Below, one piece after another: positions 44,542 to 53,544 of a stretch of 64,000 nt of DNA. Under the pieces are notes generated by a model, which ran no database searches, had not been told where the DNA came from, and saw nothing but the letters and a program-made list of their open reading frames with translations. Every line of letters starts with the position of its first letter. Positions within the stretch are counted from its first letter, which is position 1. A program made the position numbers and the translations under genes. Source of the stretch: Prevotella sp. (GTDB lineage Bacteria; Bacteroidota; Bacteroidia; Bacteroidales; Bacteroidaceae); contig JALCDQ010000007.1 in assembly GCA_022641735.1 (NCBI GenBank), positions 1 to 64,000 on the forward strand, read 5' to 3'.

Positions 44542-45609
44542 TTAAGAACGGATTTCCAAATCGGTCAACAGCCGTTGATAGACTTCGAAAGCCTCGCTGA
44601 TTTCACTGATTTTGATGAATTCATCGGCCGAATGGGAACGTGATGAGGAGCCTGGACCTAATTTAAGAGAAGGACAAGACATAAGTGCCTGGTCGCTCAA
44701 AGTGGGTGAGCCGAAAGGCTTGAGGCCCATTTCCACGCATTTCTTGACCAATGGATGCTCGGTGGAAATATGCGAGGAGCGCAGATGGAAAGAGCGTGCT
44801 TTGACCTCCGACTTCACATGTTGGCAAATAAAGTCATACACCTCTTTATTATCATAGTATTCATTGGTGCGGATGTCGACCACCATGCGACACTCGTCGG
44901 GTATCACATTATGCTGCGTCCCTGCATTTATCATGGTCACATTCATGAGCGTAGGGCCGAGAAGCGGGCTCACTTTGTCAAACCGATAATCATGCAACCA
45001 GTTCAAATCATTCAATGCCTCATAGATGGCATTTATGCCTTCACCTCTTGCCGCATGACCACTTTTGCCATGCGCGGTGATGTCGAGCACCATCAATCCC
45101 TTTTCCGCAATCGCCGGTTGCATGCCTGTGGGCTCTCCGACGATGGCCACATCGATTTTCGGCAGTAGTGGAAAGGCCCTTCGGATGCCGTCAGCACCCG
45201 AAACTTCTTCCTCTGCAGAGGCAAGATAAATCAAATTGAAAGAACGCTTGAGAGGAACGAAAGCCCTGAAAACCTGCAATAAAGTGACCAGTCCTCCACC
45301 GCAATCATTGCTTCCAAGACCATAGAGGCAGTCGCCTTCAATTGTTGGAGAGAAGGGCTCACGTGTCCAACTGTCCACCGGTTTGACGGTATCTAAGTGC
45401 GCATTGAGCAGAATTGTAGGGCGAGAAGCGTCAAAATGCGGGTCAATCGTCCATACATTGTTGGCTTCACGATGAGCAATGAGCCCATATTTCTCGATAT
45501 GTGAGGCCATAACGGAGGCTGCTTCAGCCTCATTTCTGCTCACCGAAGGAGTGGAAATGAGTTCTTCCAACAGGTCGATAGCGTCTTCTATGTAATCTTT
45601 ATTTATCAT
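44542..45609 (-). CDS. M20 family deacylase (acetyl/succinyl-ornithine deacetylase or DapE-like)
   Basis: A zinc-dependent amidohydrolase of 355 residues. Metal-binding regions are LNAHLDTVKPVD and GLGSNDCGGG. The catalytic Glu is in LASAEEEVSGADG, then EPTGMQPAIAEKG, and the dimerisation-domain His lies in HGKSGHAARGEGINAI. The end carries HSADEFIKISEI. The best fit is the ArgE/succinylornithine deacetylase type used in Bacteroidetes arginine synthesis; DapE is an alternative. I chose the ATG at 45609 (MINKDYIEDA). A TAATTTTG box at 45618-45625 (minus) precedes it by 8 nt, another very short leader. Confidence 0.85.
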   Translation of the reverse strand: MINKDYIEDAIDLLEELISTPSVSRNEAEAASVMASHIEKYGLIAHREANNVWTIDPHFDASRPTILLNAHLDTVKPVDSWTREPFSPTIEGDCLYGLGSNDCGGGLVTLLQVFRAFVPLKRSFNLIYLASAEEEVSGADGIRRAFPLLPKIDVAIVGEPTGMQPAIAEKGLMVLDITAHGKSGHAARGEGINAIYEALNDLNWLHDYRFDKVSPLLGPTLMNVTMINAGTQHNVIPDECRMVVDIRTNEYYDNKEVYDFICQHVKSEVKARSFHLRSSHISTEHPLVKKCVEMGLKPFGSPTLSDQALMSCPSLKLGPGSSSRSHSADEFIKISEISEAFEVYQRLLTDLEIRS

Positions 45610-45699
45610 ATCAAGGGCAAAATTAAGAAAAATCTCCAAATAATTTCTTATTTTGACAAGAATTCTTTATCTTTGCATGAAACTAATAAAAATATACGT

Positions 45700-47511
45700 A
45701 TGCAGAACAATTGTCATCTTTCAGTGCTGATACATGAACAGGCAAAGAAGTACGGAAACCGTCAGGTCCTTACTTTCCGTAGTTTTGGCAGCTTGAAATG
45801 GAAGTCAGTTTCATGGAAACAGTTTTCCTTACGGGTGAAGCAAGCGAGCAATGCAATGCTCAATCTGGGCATTAAACCGCAGGAGAACATCGCAGTTTTC
45901 TCTCAAAACTGTGTTCAATACCTGTATACAAACTTTGGCGCTTACGGCATCAGAGCGGTTACGATACCTTTCTATGCTACCAGTAGCGAACAGCAGATAC
46001 AATATATGATTAACGATGCGCAGGTCCGCTTCCTCTTCGTGGGTGAGCAGGAGCAGTATGACAAGGCGCACCGCATCTTCGCATTGTGTCCTTCTTTGGA
46101 GCGTATCATCATTTTCGATGAGAGCGTACGCATCAGTACACACGATCCTAACGCCCTCTATTATGAGGATTTTATCAAACTCGGGGAGGACTTGCCACGG
46201 CAAACGGAGTTGGAAAAGTTATGGAGTGAGGCCTCTATGGATGACATTTGCGACATCCTCTACACCAGTGGAACTACGGGAGAAAGCAAGGGCGTGATTC
46301 TTTCTTATAGCCAGTATTATGCAGCTTTTGAGGCTAATAACAAGTGCGTTCCCGTCAGCGACAAGGACAGAGTGATGAATTTCCTGCCCTTTACGCATAT
46401 TTTTGAGCGCGGATGGACTTATCTCTGCCTGACAGAAGGTGCTGAGTTGATTATCAATACCTATCCTAAAGAGATTCAGGAGAGCATGCGCGAGACCCAT
46501 CCTACCTGTATGTCATCGGTCCCAAGGTTTTGGGAAAAGGTGTATGTGGCAGTGAAAGACAAGATTGACCGCTCAAGTGGATTCCAGCAAAAAATGTTCT
46601 ATCATGCGCTACAAATAGGTAGAAAGCACAATATTGAGTATCTCGGACGTGGCAAACGCGTACCGTTAGGGTTGGCATTAGAATACAAAGTCATCAACAA
46701 ATCGCTGCTTAGCTTGGTGCGCAAGCAGTTGGGTTTGGAGAATGCCAATATCTTCCCGACAGCTGGAGCAGCAGTTTCGCCAGAGGTAGAAGAGTTCGTG
46801 CATTCCATAGGACTCAAGATGGTAGTAGGCTATGGGTTGACAGAAAGCCTTGCAACGGTAAGTTGCGACCATCTGGACGAATCTTTTACCATCGGTTCTG
46901 TAGGCAGACCTATCGATGGCATACAGATTAAGATAGGTGAAAATGATGAGATTCTGCTCAAAGGTCCTACTATGACGCGTGGCTATTACAGGCGTGAGAA
47001 TATCAATAAGACTGCTTTTGATGCCGATGGATTCTTCCATACAGGAGATGCAGGGTATATTAAGAACGGTGAATTGTTCTTGACAGAGCGCATCAAAGAC
47101 CTCTTCAAGACTTCTAATGGCAAATATATAGCTCCGCAAATGGTGGAAGCCATGCTCTTGGTGGATAAGTTTATCGACCAGGTTGCAGTGATAGCCGACC
47201 AGCGGAAATTCGTTTCAGCTCTTGTAGTGCCTGAGTTCAGGCTGTTGGAAGAGTATGCCCGCAACAATAATATCACGTTCGAAACGCGCGAAGACCTATG
47301 TGGCAACGAGCAAATTCACAACATGATGATGGACCGGATATCAACGTTGCAACAGTCGTTGGCCCCTTATGAGCAGATAAAAAATATCACTTTGCTTGCC
47401 CATCACTTTGCAATGGAGACAGGAGAATTGACCAATACATTAAAATTGAAACGCCCAGTCATCTATAAGAATTATAAGGAGATGATTGATAAGATGTACG
47501 AAGAGAAATGA
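45700..47511 (+). CDS. Long-chain fatty-acid--CoA ligase (AMP-forming)
   Basis: An adenylate-forming enzyme that activates fatty acids to acyl-CoA or acyl-AMP. The P-loop motif is LYTSGTTGESKGV (near 180), followed by FLPFTHIFERGWTY, the A5 region VGYGLTESLATVS, and the A7/A8 motifs FFHTGDAGYI and LTERIKDLFKTSNGKYIAPQ. 603 residues from the ATG at 45700. A TATCTTTG box at 45668-45675 gives a leader of about 20 nt. It overlaps prfB by 4 bp (ATGA), so a release factor is translated from the same message. Confidence 0.92.
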   Translation: MQNNCHLSVLIHEQAKKYGNRQVLTFRSFGSLKWKSVSWKQFSLRVKQASNAMLNLGIKPQENIAVFSQNCVQYLYTNFGAYGIRAVTIPFYATSSEQQIQYMINDAQVRFLFVGEQEQYDKAHRIFALCPSLERIIIFDESVRISTHDPNALYYEDFIKLGEDLPRQTELEKLWSEASMDDICDILYTSGTTGESKGVILSYSQYYAAFEANNKCVPVSDKDRVMNFLPFTHIFERGWTYLCLTEGAELIINTYPKEIQESMRETHPTCMSSVPRFWEKVYVAVKDKIDRSSGFQQKMFYHALQIGRKHNIEYLGRGKRVPLGLALEYKVINKSLLSLVRKQLGLENANIFPTAGAAVSPEVEEFVHSIGLKMVVGYGLTESLATVSCDHLDESFTIGSVGRPIDGIQIKIGENDEILLKGPTMTRGYYRRENINKTAFDADGFFHTGDAGYIKNGELFLTERIKDLFKTSNGKYIAPQMVEAMLLVDKFIDQVAVIADQRKFVSALVVPEFRLLEEYARNNNITFETREDLCGNEQIHNMMMDRISTLQQSLAPYEQIKNITLLAHHFAMETGELTNTLKLKRPVIYKNYKEMIDKMYEEK

Positions 47512-48632
47512 TAACAAGTGATCAATTGAAGGATGTAATGGAGCGCGCCGAGGCGTTGCATCACTATCTGAACATCGACCAAAAGAAGGTTGAATTCGAA
47601 GAAGAGCAACTTCGTACGCAAGCTCCTGATTTCTGGGAAGACCCCCAGCGTGCTCAGGAGCAGATGAAGAAGGTGAAAGGTATAGAGAAATGGCTCAAAG
47701 GATATAAAGAAGTTCGTCAGTATGCTGACGAATTGCAGTTGGCTTTCGACTTTTTCAAGGAGGACATGGTGTCTGAACAGGAAGTGGATGACGACTATGC
47801 AAAGGCTATTAAGGCCATCGAAGACCTTGAATTGAAGAATATGCTACGGCAGACAGAGGATCCGATGGATGCCGTCATGAAGATAAACTCTGGTGCTGGA
47901 GGTACTGAAAGTCAGGATTGGGCACAGCTGTTGATGCGTATGTATCAGCGTTGGGCTGAAGCTCATGGCTACACAGTGAAGATAACGGATATCCAAGATG
48001 GCGACGAAGCAGGTATCAAAAGCGTTACAATGACCATCGAAGGTGGTGAATATGCCTATGGATTTCTGAAGAGTGAGAACGGCGTGCACCGTTTGGTGCG
48101 CGTGTCTCCTTATAATGCACAGGGCAAACGAATGACTTCTTTCGCAAGTGTATTCGTTTCTCCCTTGGTGGATGATACCATTGAAGTGTTTGTGGATCCT
48201 GCACGAGTAAGCTGGGATACCTTCCGCTCGAGTGGTGCAGGTGGTCAGAATGTCAACAAGGTGGAGTCTGGTGTGCGCTTGAGATATTTGTATCAAGACC
48301 CTGACACAGGTGAGGAAGAGGAGATCCTCATAGAGAACACGGAGACAAGAGACCAGCCTAAGAACCGCGCAAAGGCTATGTTGCTCTTGAAGAGTCAGCT
48401 TTACGACCGCGCCATGCAGAAGCGTTTGGCTGCTAAAGCTAAGATAGAGGCAGGCAAAAAGAAAATAGAATGGGGCAGTCAGATACGCAGTTACGTGTTT
48501 GATGACCGTCGTGTGAAAGACCATCGTACGAATTTCCAGACCTCGGATGTTGATGCTGTGATGGATGGGAAGATAGACGGTTTCATCAAAGCTTATCTGA
48601 TGGAGTTCCCAGTCACGGATGAAGAGGAATAA
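47508..48632 (+). CDS. prfB: Peptide chain release factor 2 without programmed frameshift
   Basis: Recognises UGA and UAA stops. The GGQ motif is in SGAGGQNVNKVESGVRLRY (near residue 245), and NSGAGGTESQDWAQLL begins the core domain. 374 residues. In E. coli and many bacteria the gene has an in-frame TGA after GYL that is bypassed by a +1 shift. Here the equivalent place reads HHYLNIDQKK in one open frame (CTG AAC), so the autoregulatory frameshift is absent. It begins inside the end of the acyl-CoA ligase gene (4-bp overlap). Confidence 0.97.
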   Translation: MITSDQLKDVMERAEALHHYLNIDQKKVEFEEEQLRTQAPDFWEDPQRAQEQMKKVKGIEKWLKGYKEVRQYADELQLAFDFFKEDMVSEQEVDDDYAKAIKAIEDLELKNMLRQTEDPMDAVMKINSGAGGTESQDWAQLLMRMYQRWAEAHGYTVKITDIQDGDEAGIKSVTMTIEGGEYAYGFLKSENGVHRLVRVSPYNAQGKRMTSFASVFVSPLVDDTIEVFVDPARVSWDTFRSSGAGGQNVNKVESGVRLRYLYQDPDTGEEEEILIENTETRDQPKNRAKAMLLLKSQLYDRAMQKRLAAKAKIEAGKKKIEWGSQIRSYVFDDRRVKDHRTNFQTSDVDAVMDGKIDGFIKAYLMEFPVTDEEE

Positions 48633-48660
48633 TATACTAACCAAGATAAACAATACGATT

Positions 48661-48804
48661 ATGAGTGAAAGAAGTAAAATGCGCCGCGCTCAACGTGATG
48701 CGAAGCAGGAAAAACAGGCAAAAAAGGTGATAAACTGGATTTTCGGAGTTCTGATAGTCCTCGCTTTGATATTTCTGATTGTGGCAATGTCAATGCAATC
48801 ATGA
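48661..48804 (+). CDS. Small single-span membrane protein (47 residues)
   Basis: Starts at ATG 48661 (MSERSKMRRAQRDAKQEKQA). A very basic N-terminal half is followed by one transmembrane helix (VINWIFGVLIVLALIFLIVA) and a tail of only MSMQS. By the positive-inside rule the basic part is cytoplasmic. The stop overlaps the next start as ATGA, so it is translationally coupled to the CYTH gene. It also lies 28 bp after prfB. The function is unknown; the basic patch could bind nucleic acid or ribosomes at the membrane. Confidence 0.75.
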   Translation: MSERSKMRRAQRDAKQEKQAKKVINWIFGVLIVLALIFLIVAMSMQS

Positions 48805-49307
48805 GCGGACTGGAGATAGAACGAAAGTTTCTGGTAAAGAAAGGCGACGCTTTTAAATGTGCCGCCTTTTCAAGCAGTCATATTCAGCAAGGCTATATCC
48901 CTGCTGACGGGGCTACTGTTAGAATCCGTATACGTGATGAGAAAGCGTATCTGACCATTAAGAGCCACTCTGATAATGGTGGATTGACACGCTATGAGTT
49001 TGAAAAGGAAATTGCTCTTGATGAGGCTCAACAACTGATGAAACTCTGTAAAGGGGGTGTTATCGACAAACGTCGTTATTTGGTGAATAGCGAAGATGGG
49101 AAACACGTCTTTGAAGTAGATGAATTTTATGGTCAAAATGAGGGCTTAGTAGTAGCTGAAGTAGAACTCCAAAATGAGGATGAACCCTTCAAAAAGCCCG
49201 ATTTCATCGGTCCAGAAGTTACGGGTGATGCTCGTTTTCGTAATTCTCATTTGTTGCGTTATCCTTTCGATATTTGGAAAGAATCTTTACCAGAAGAGTT
49301 CCGATAA
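48801..49307 (+). CDS. CYTH domain protein (triphosphate tunnel metalloenzyme)
   Basis: Starts with the family signature MSGLEIERKFLVKK (EIERKFLV). An 8-stranded tunnel-type domain with charged residues follows (ATVRIRIRDEKAYLTIKSHS, TRYEFEKEI, HVFEVDEFYGQNEGLVVAEV). 168 residues. Members hydrolyse inorganic triphosphate or nucleoside triphosphates. The 3' end overlaps the 3' end of the convergent VanZ gene by 89 bp, so the two mRNAs are mutually antisense there. Confidence 0.9.
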   Translation: MSGLEIERKFLVKKGDAFKCAAFSSSHIQQGYIPADGATVRIRIRDEKAYLTIKSHSDNGGLTRYEFEKEIALDEAQQLMKLCKGGVIDKRRYLVNSEDGKHVFEVDEFYGQNEGLVVAEVELQNEDEPFKKPDFIGPEVTGDARFRNSHLLRYPFDIWKESLPEEFR

Positions 49308-49671
49308 TCAACCCGACTATTACTCCTATGCTGTCAGCGGCAAAATCAAGCCACTCTCCACTTCTTCTGCCACCCGTGCAATAGGCTTGCACGATTTCTA
49401 TCAGCCCGCCCATTAAGATGGGCAGTAGCACTCCACCGATAAAAAGCTTGCCTTTTTCCATGGTTTTGTTTACATGTAGGTATTCCGCCCATATTGTAAT
49501 GCACAAGCCACCATACATTGCTATATGGGTCCACTTGTCTATGAGCCTTACATGATTCAATGGCGTATCAGGAATAGGGATAAGGCAAAGTATCCATATT
49601 ATAAGTATTATCCCCATTGAAATGGGATATTTTATAACCAAATGATATAAATATTTCATTTTTACTTTCAA
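49219..49671 (-). CDS. VanZ-like membrane protein
   Basis: A small polytopic protein with four predicted transmembrane helices: SMGIILIIWILCLIPI, WTHIAMYGGLCITIWAEYL, LFIGGVLLPILMGGLIEIVQ and DSIGVIVGLIIGTLLVKIL. VanZ-family motifs are DKWTHIAMYG and GRRSGEWLDFAADSIG. 150 residues. The function of the family outside teicoplanin resistance is unclear. The hydrophilic last 15 residues (RKDNATNENYENEHHP) are encoded opposite the CYTH gene. Confidence 0.85.
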   Translation of the reverse strand: MKVKMKYLYHLVIKYPISMGIILIIWILCLIPIPDTPLNHVRLIDKWTHIAMYGGLCITIWAEYLHVNKTMEKGKLFIGGVLLPILMGGLIEIVQAYCTGGRRSGEWLDFAADSIGVIVGLIIGTLLVKILSKYRKDNATNENYENEHHP

Positions 49672-49734
49672 TTTTGATGCAAAGATAGATAATTTTTTAT
49701 ACTTTTGCAGAATGTTTTATAGAATTTTGTTAGT

Positions 49735-51093
49735 ATGTCAGAAGAAAGAGTCAATTTTGGAAGTAAAATAGGGATGATATTGGCTACTGCCGGTTGTGCC
49801 GTCGGTTTAGGTAATGTTTGGCGGTTTCCTTACATGACAGGAGAAAATGGAGGTGGGGCATTCATACTTGTTTATTTGGGTTGTGTCTTGTTGTTGGGCA
49901 TCCCTTGTATGGTGTCAGAGTTCATTATTGGACGTCATGGAGCTGCAAATACTTATCGTGCTTATTCTAAACTTTCAAAGGGCAATGCGTGGAAATATGT
50001 CGGTCTCTTGGGAGTTGTAACAGGGTTTCTCATCACGGGATATTATGCTGTCGTCTCAGGGTGGTGCCTTCAGTATATCTATGCTTCAATCATTGGGGAG
50101 TTACATGGTAATCCGGCTTATGTGGCTCATTATTTCGAGGACTTTTCTCAAAGTCCGATTAGACCTGTCTTTTGGACGGTTGTTATCCTTTTGATTACCC
50201 ATTTTGTCATTGTTCATGGGGTCAGAGGGGGTATAGAGAAGGCTTCAAAACTGATGATGCCTACTTTATTTGTATTGTTGCTTGTCATTGTGGCTGCTTC
50301 CTGTATGTTGCCGGGGGCTTCCAAGGGAATGGATTTTCTCTTTCATCCTGACTTTTCCAAGCTCAATAGTAATGTCTTTCTGGGTGCTTTGGGACAGTCT
50401 TTTTATTCATTGAGTATCGCTATGGGTTGTATTTGTACTTATGCTTCTTATTACAGCCGACAGACAAATCTTTTGAATTCAGCTGTTCAGGTGTCAGTAG
50501 TTGATACTTTGGTGGCTATTTTGGCTGGTTTGATGATATTCCCTGCGGCTTTTTCAGCTGGGATAAGCCCTGACAGCGGACCTTCTCTGGTTTTCATAAC
50601 CCTGCCGAATGTCTTTAATCAGGCTTTTGCGGGGATGCCTGTTGTCGGTTGGATTATAGCTTTGATGTTCTATATCTTGCTCGCTTTGGCTGCTTTGACG
50701 TCTTTGATGTCATTACATGAAGTCAGTACGGCCTTCTTTTTTGAAGAACTGAACATCTCGAGAGGGACAGGTGCAGTCATTGTAACGGTTTCGACGAGCA
50801 TTATCGGTGCTTTCTGTTCTTTGTCCATGGGGCCTATGGATTATCTCCAGGTTGCCGGGAAGTCTTTATTTGATATCTTTGACTTTGTTACAGGACAGAT
50901 ATTTCTCCCGATTGGAGGATTTTTAACTTGTCTTTTTATCGGCTGGTATATCCCTAAAAAGTTGGTTAAAGACGAATTTACCAATTGGGGTACCGTCTCA
51001 GGACGTTTCTTCGGAACGTATCTATTCTTAGTTAGATTTATTTGTCCGTTGGCTATTTTAGGCATATTTCTCCATCAGTTTGGATGGATTTAA
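49735..51093 (+). CDS. Sodium:neurotransmitter symporter (SNF) family transporter, copy 1
   Basis: A LeuT-fold Na+-coupled amino-acid transporter, with about 11-12 membrane helices. The TM1 signature is ATAGCAVGLGNVWRFPYMTG. Other recognisable parts are GGGAFILVYL, SIAMGCICTYASYYSRQTN (TM6-7 region) and GLMIFPAAFSAG. 452 residues. A TACTTTTG box at 49700-49707 lies 27 bp upstream. It is followed after 11 bp by a paralogue of identical length. The substrate is unknown; amino acids are the usual cargo of bacterial members. Confidence 0.93.
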   Translation: MSEERVNFGSKIGMILATAGCAVGLGNVWRFPYMTGENGGGAFILVYLGCVLLLGIPCMVSEFIIGRHGAANTYRAYSKLSKGNAWKYVGLLGVVTGFLITGYYAVVSGWCLQYIYASIIGELHGNPAYVAHYFEDFSQSPIRPVFWTVVILLITHFVIVHGVRGGIEKASKLMMPTLFVLLLVIVAASCMLPGASKGMDFLFHPDFSKLNSNVFLGALGQSFYSLSIAMGCICTYASYYSRQTNLLNSAVQVSVVDTLVAILAGLMIFPAAFSAGISPDSGPSLVFITLPNVFNQAFAGMPVVGWIIALMFYILLALAALTSLMSLHEVSTAFFFEELNISRGTGAVIVTVSTSIIGAFCSLSMGPMDYLQVAGKSLFDIFDFVTGQIFLPIGGFLTCLFIGWYIPKKLVKDEFTNWGTVSGRFFGTYLFLVRFICPLAILGIFLHQFGWI

Positions 51094-51104
51094 ACACGAT
51101 ATAC

Positions 51105-52463
51105 ATGGTTAGCGAAAGAGGAAAGTTTGGGACAAAAATAGGAGTGATTCTTGCTACAGCAGGTTCTGCTGTTGGCCTAGGTAATATTTGGCGATTCCCC
51201 TATCTGACAGGACAGGATGGCGGAGCCGCTTTTATCTTTATCTATATTGGCTGCATATTATTTTTAGGCATACCGGGTATGGTGGCTGAGTTTGTCGTAG
51301 GCAGACATTCTGCTGCTAATGCTGCTCGTGCCTATAAGAATCTTTCCAATGGAAAGCCTTGGCAAGTCATCGGATATATGGGTGTTTTCACTGCCATGAT
51401 TATCCTTGGCTTTTATTCGGTTGTAGCCGGATGGTGTTTACAATATCTTTTTGCCTCTCTTTTGGGCCAATTGAATGGGAATGCAGATTATATCAAAATC
51501 TATTTCCAAGAGTTTTCTTCCAGTGCCCTGATGCCTGCTTTCTGGACTTGTATCTTTATTTTGCTTACCCACATGGTAGTGGTAAAGGGCGTCAGAAAAG
51601 GTATTGAGAAGGCTTCCAACCTCATGATGCCTACCCTTTTTATCTTACTCATTATCATCGTGATAGCTTCTTGCAGTCTTCCTGGGGCTATGAAAGGGGT
51701 GGATTTCTTGTTCCATCCGGATTTCAGCAAGCTTAATCATGGCGTGATGCTTGATGCCTTAGGACAAGCTTTTTTCTCTTTATCCTTAGGCACGGCATGT
51801 CTTTGCACCTATGCTTCTTATTTTAGCCGTCAGACAAATTTGTTGAAATCGGCCGTTCAGATAGCGGGTATTGATACAATAGTGGCTATTATGGCTGGTC
51901 TGATGATATTCCCGGCCGCTTTTTCAATCGGTGTGAATCCAGACAGTGGTCCTTCTTTGATATTCATTACCCTGCCGAATGTCTTTCAACAGGCCTTTTC
52001 GGGGATGCCTGTCGTTGGTTATATTATCGCCATCTTCTTCTATGCATTGCTGGTTTTAGCTGCCTTGACCTCCACGATTTCTATGCATGAGATTGGTACG
52101 GCTTTCTTTTATGAAGAGTTGCACATATCTCGCAAGAAGGGCGCTTGGATTGAAACCATCGCTTGTATCATTATCGGAATCTTATGTTCGATATCAGTAG
52201 GCAATACAGATACGTTTCAGCTATTCGGCAAATCTATCATGGACTGTTGCGATTATCTCACTTCCAATATCCTTTTGCCATTAGGTTCTTTCCTCACCTG
52301 TCTATTTGTGGGTTGGTATGTACCCAAGAAGATAGTGAAAGATGAGTTTACCAATTGGGGTACTCTTCGTGGAGTATTCTTCCAGATATGGTTGATTATT
52401 GTCAGATTTATTAGTCCAATCTGTATTATCGCTGTTTTCCTGCATCAACTGGGACTGATATAA
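51105..52463 (+). CDS. Sodium:neurotransmitter symporter (SNF) family transporter, copy 2
   Basis: A paralogue of the preceding gene, also 452 residues when started at ATG 51105 (MVSERGKFGTKIG). An earlier in-frame start at 51042 would overlap copy 1 and misalign with it. It shares ATAGSAVGLGNIWRFPYLTG, CLCTYASYFSRQTNLLKSAV, PDSGPSLIFITLPNVFQQAF and the C-terminal VKDEFTNWGTL. The tandem pair is co-transcribed and likely arose by local duplication. Differences in the substrate-facing TM6-TM8 region could give different cargo. Confidence 0.93.
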   Translation: MVSERGKFGTKIGVILATAGSAVGLGNIWRFPYLTGQDGGAAFIFIYIGCILFLGIPGMVAEFVVGRHSAANAARAYKNLSNGKPWQVIGYMGVFTAMIILGFYSVVAGWCLQYLFASLLGQLNGNADYIKIYFQEFSSSALMPAFWTCIFILLTHMVVVKGVRKGIEKASNLMMPTLFILLIIIVIASCSLPGAMKGVDFLFHPDFSKLNHGVMLDALGQAFFSLSLGTACLCTYASYFSRQTNLLKSAVQIAGIDTIVAIMAGLMIFPAAFSIGVNPDSGPSLIFITLPNVFQQAFSGMPVVGYIIAIFFYALLVLAALTSTISMHEIGTAFFYEELHISRKKGAWIETIACIIIGILCSISVGNTDTFQLFGKSIMDCCDYLTSNILLPLGSFLTCLFVGWYVPKKIVKDEFTNWGTLRGVFFQIWLIIVRFISPICIIAVFLHQLGLI

Positions 52464-52537
52464 TAATCTGTATATTTTGCCGTTACTATAGTAGGAGGCT
52501 GTCTTTTGAGTTGGTCTCAACTTTAAATTAACTCATC

Positions 52538-53452
52538 ATGAAGTGGAAAGAATTCTTTTATTTTTCAAAATCAGACAGGTCAGCACTCATTGTCTTGTTG
52601 GTAATTGGTATCATTGCGTTCCTTATTATCTATGGAATTGGAAGTCGAAACAATAAGACTGACTTGGTGGAAAATGATAGTCTGAATCCTCAAAAATCGT
52701 CCATTTCATCGGATAAATATGGTTCAAATGGAGGTCAACAATATGTTTATGGTGACGAGGAACGAAGGGTTGAACGATTTCCGTTTGATCCCAATACTGC
52801 TGACAGCACTCAACTTCTTTGTTTAGGGTTGCAGCCTTGGCAAGTGAGAGCTATCTATCACTATCGGGCAAAAGGCGGAATCTACCGTAAACCAACGGAT
52901 TTTGCCCGACTATATGGCCTTACCGTCAAGCAATATCGGGAATTAGAGCCTTATATTCGGATATCATCTGATTACCTCCCAGCCTCTGAAGTATATGGTC
53001 AAATTGGCAAAAAAGCCCCATTCCATCGAGATACTTTGCAATATCCAATGAAGTTGAAGAACTCAGAACGTATCTCTTTGAACAGTGCAGACACCACAAT
53101 GCTGAAGCGTGTGCCTGGCATTGGGAGTTATTTTGCCCGTCAGATAGTCAATTATCGCAATCGTTTGGGTGGCTTTTATACGACAAAACAGTTGTCAGAA
53201 ATTGATGATTTCCCGATGGAATCGGCAATTTTCTTCGTTGTGGGAGGTGAAAACGGCATCCGAAAAATCAATCTTAATAAACTCACCCTGAATCAATTGA
53301 AGCATCATCCTTACATTAATTTTTATCAAGCGCGTGAGATATGTGACTATCGAAGACTGAAAGGGCCTCTCCATAGTTTAGATGATTTGCGGCTATTGAA
53401 GGACTTTCCGCCCGATGAAATCGCACGATTACGCCCCTATGCAGAGTTTTAA
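52538..53452 (+). CDS. Membrane-anchored helix-hairpin-helix protein (ComEA-like)
   Basis: A short cytoplasmic start (MKWKEFFYFSKSDRS), one transmembrane helix (ALIVLLVIGIIAFLIIYGIG, about 16-36), a low-complexity linker, and three ComEA-type helix-hairpin-helix units. These begin FDPNTADSTQLLCLGLQPWQ, ISLNSADTTMLKRVPGIG and INLNKLTLNQLKHHPYINFY. 304 residues. Such proteins bind DNA; ComEA does so in the periplasm during natural transformation. With the membrane anchor at the N-terminus, the HhH units are probably outside the cytoplasm. A DNA-uptake role is possible but no other competence gene is nearby. Confidence 0.85.
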   Translation: MKWKEFFYFSKSDRSALIVLLVIGIIAFLIIYGIGSRNNKTDLVENDSLNPQKSSISSDKYGSNGGQQYVYGDEERRVERFPFDPNTADSTQLLCLGLQPWQVRAIYHYRAKGGIYRKPTDFARLYGLTVKQYRELEPYIRISSDYLPASEVYGQIGKKAPFHRDTLQYPMKLKNSERISLNSADTTMLKRVPGIGSYFARQIVNYRNRLGGFYTTKQLSEIDDFPMESAIFFVVGGENGIRKINLNKLTLNQLKHHPYINFYQAREICDYRRLKGPLHSLDDLRLLKDFPPDEIARLRPYAEF

Positions 53453-53506
53453 GAGAGAATTAAGAGCCTTTTCTAATATAATTCAAAGTCACCTTTTAAT
53501 ATATAA

Positions 53507-53541
53507 AAAGCGGCAATAGAAATAGCTTCCTTTGCCGCTTT
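53507..53541. terminator. Bidirectional terminator between the HhH gene and tRNA-Pro
   Basis: A 10-bp perfect stem (AAAGCGGCAA with TTGCCGCTTT) and a 15-nt loop. On the minus strand it starts 4 nt after the tRNA-Pro 3' end, and on the + strand it lies 54 bp after the HhH stop. Confidence 0.7.
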
Positions 53542-53544
53542 AAG

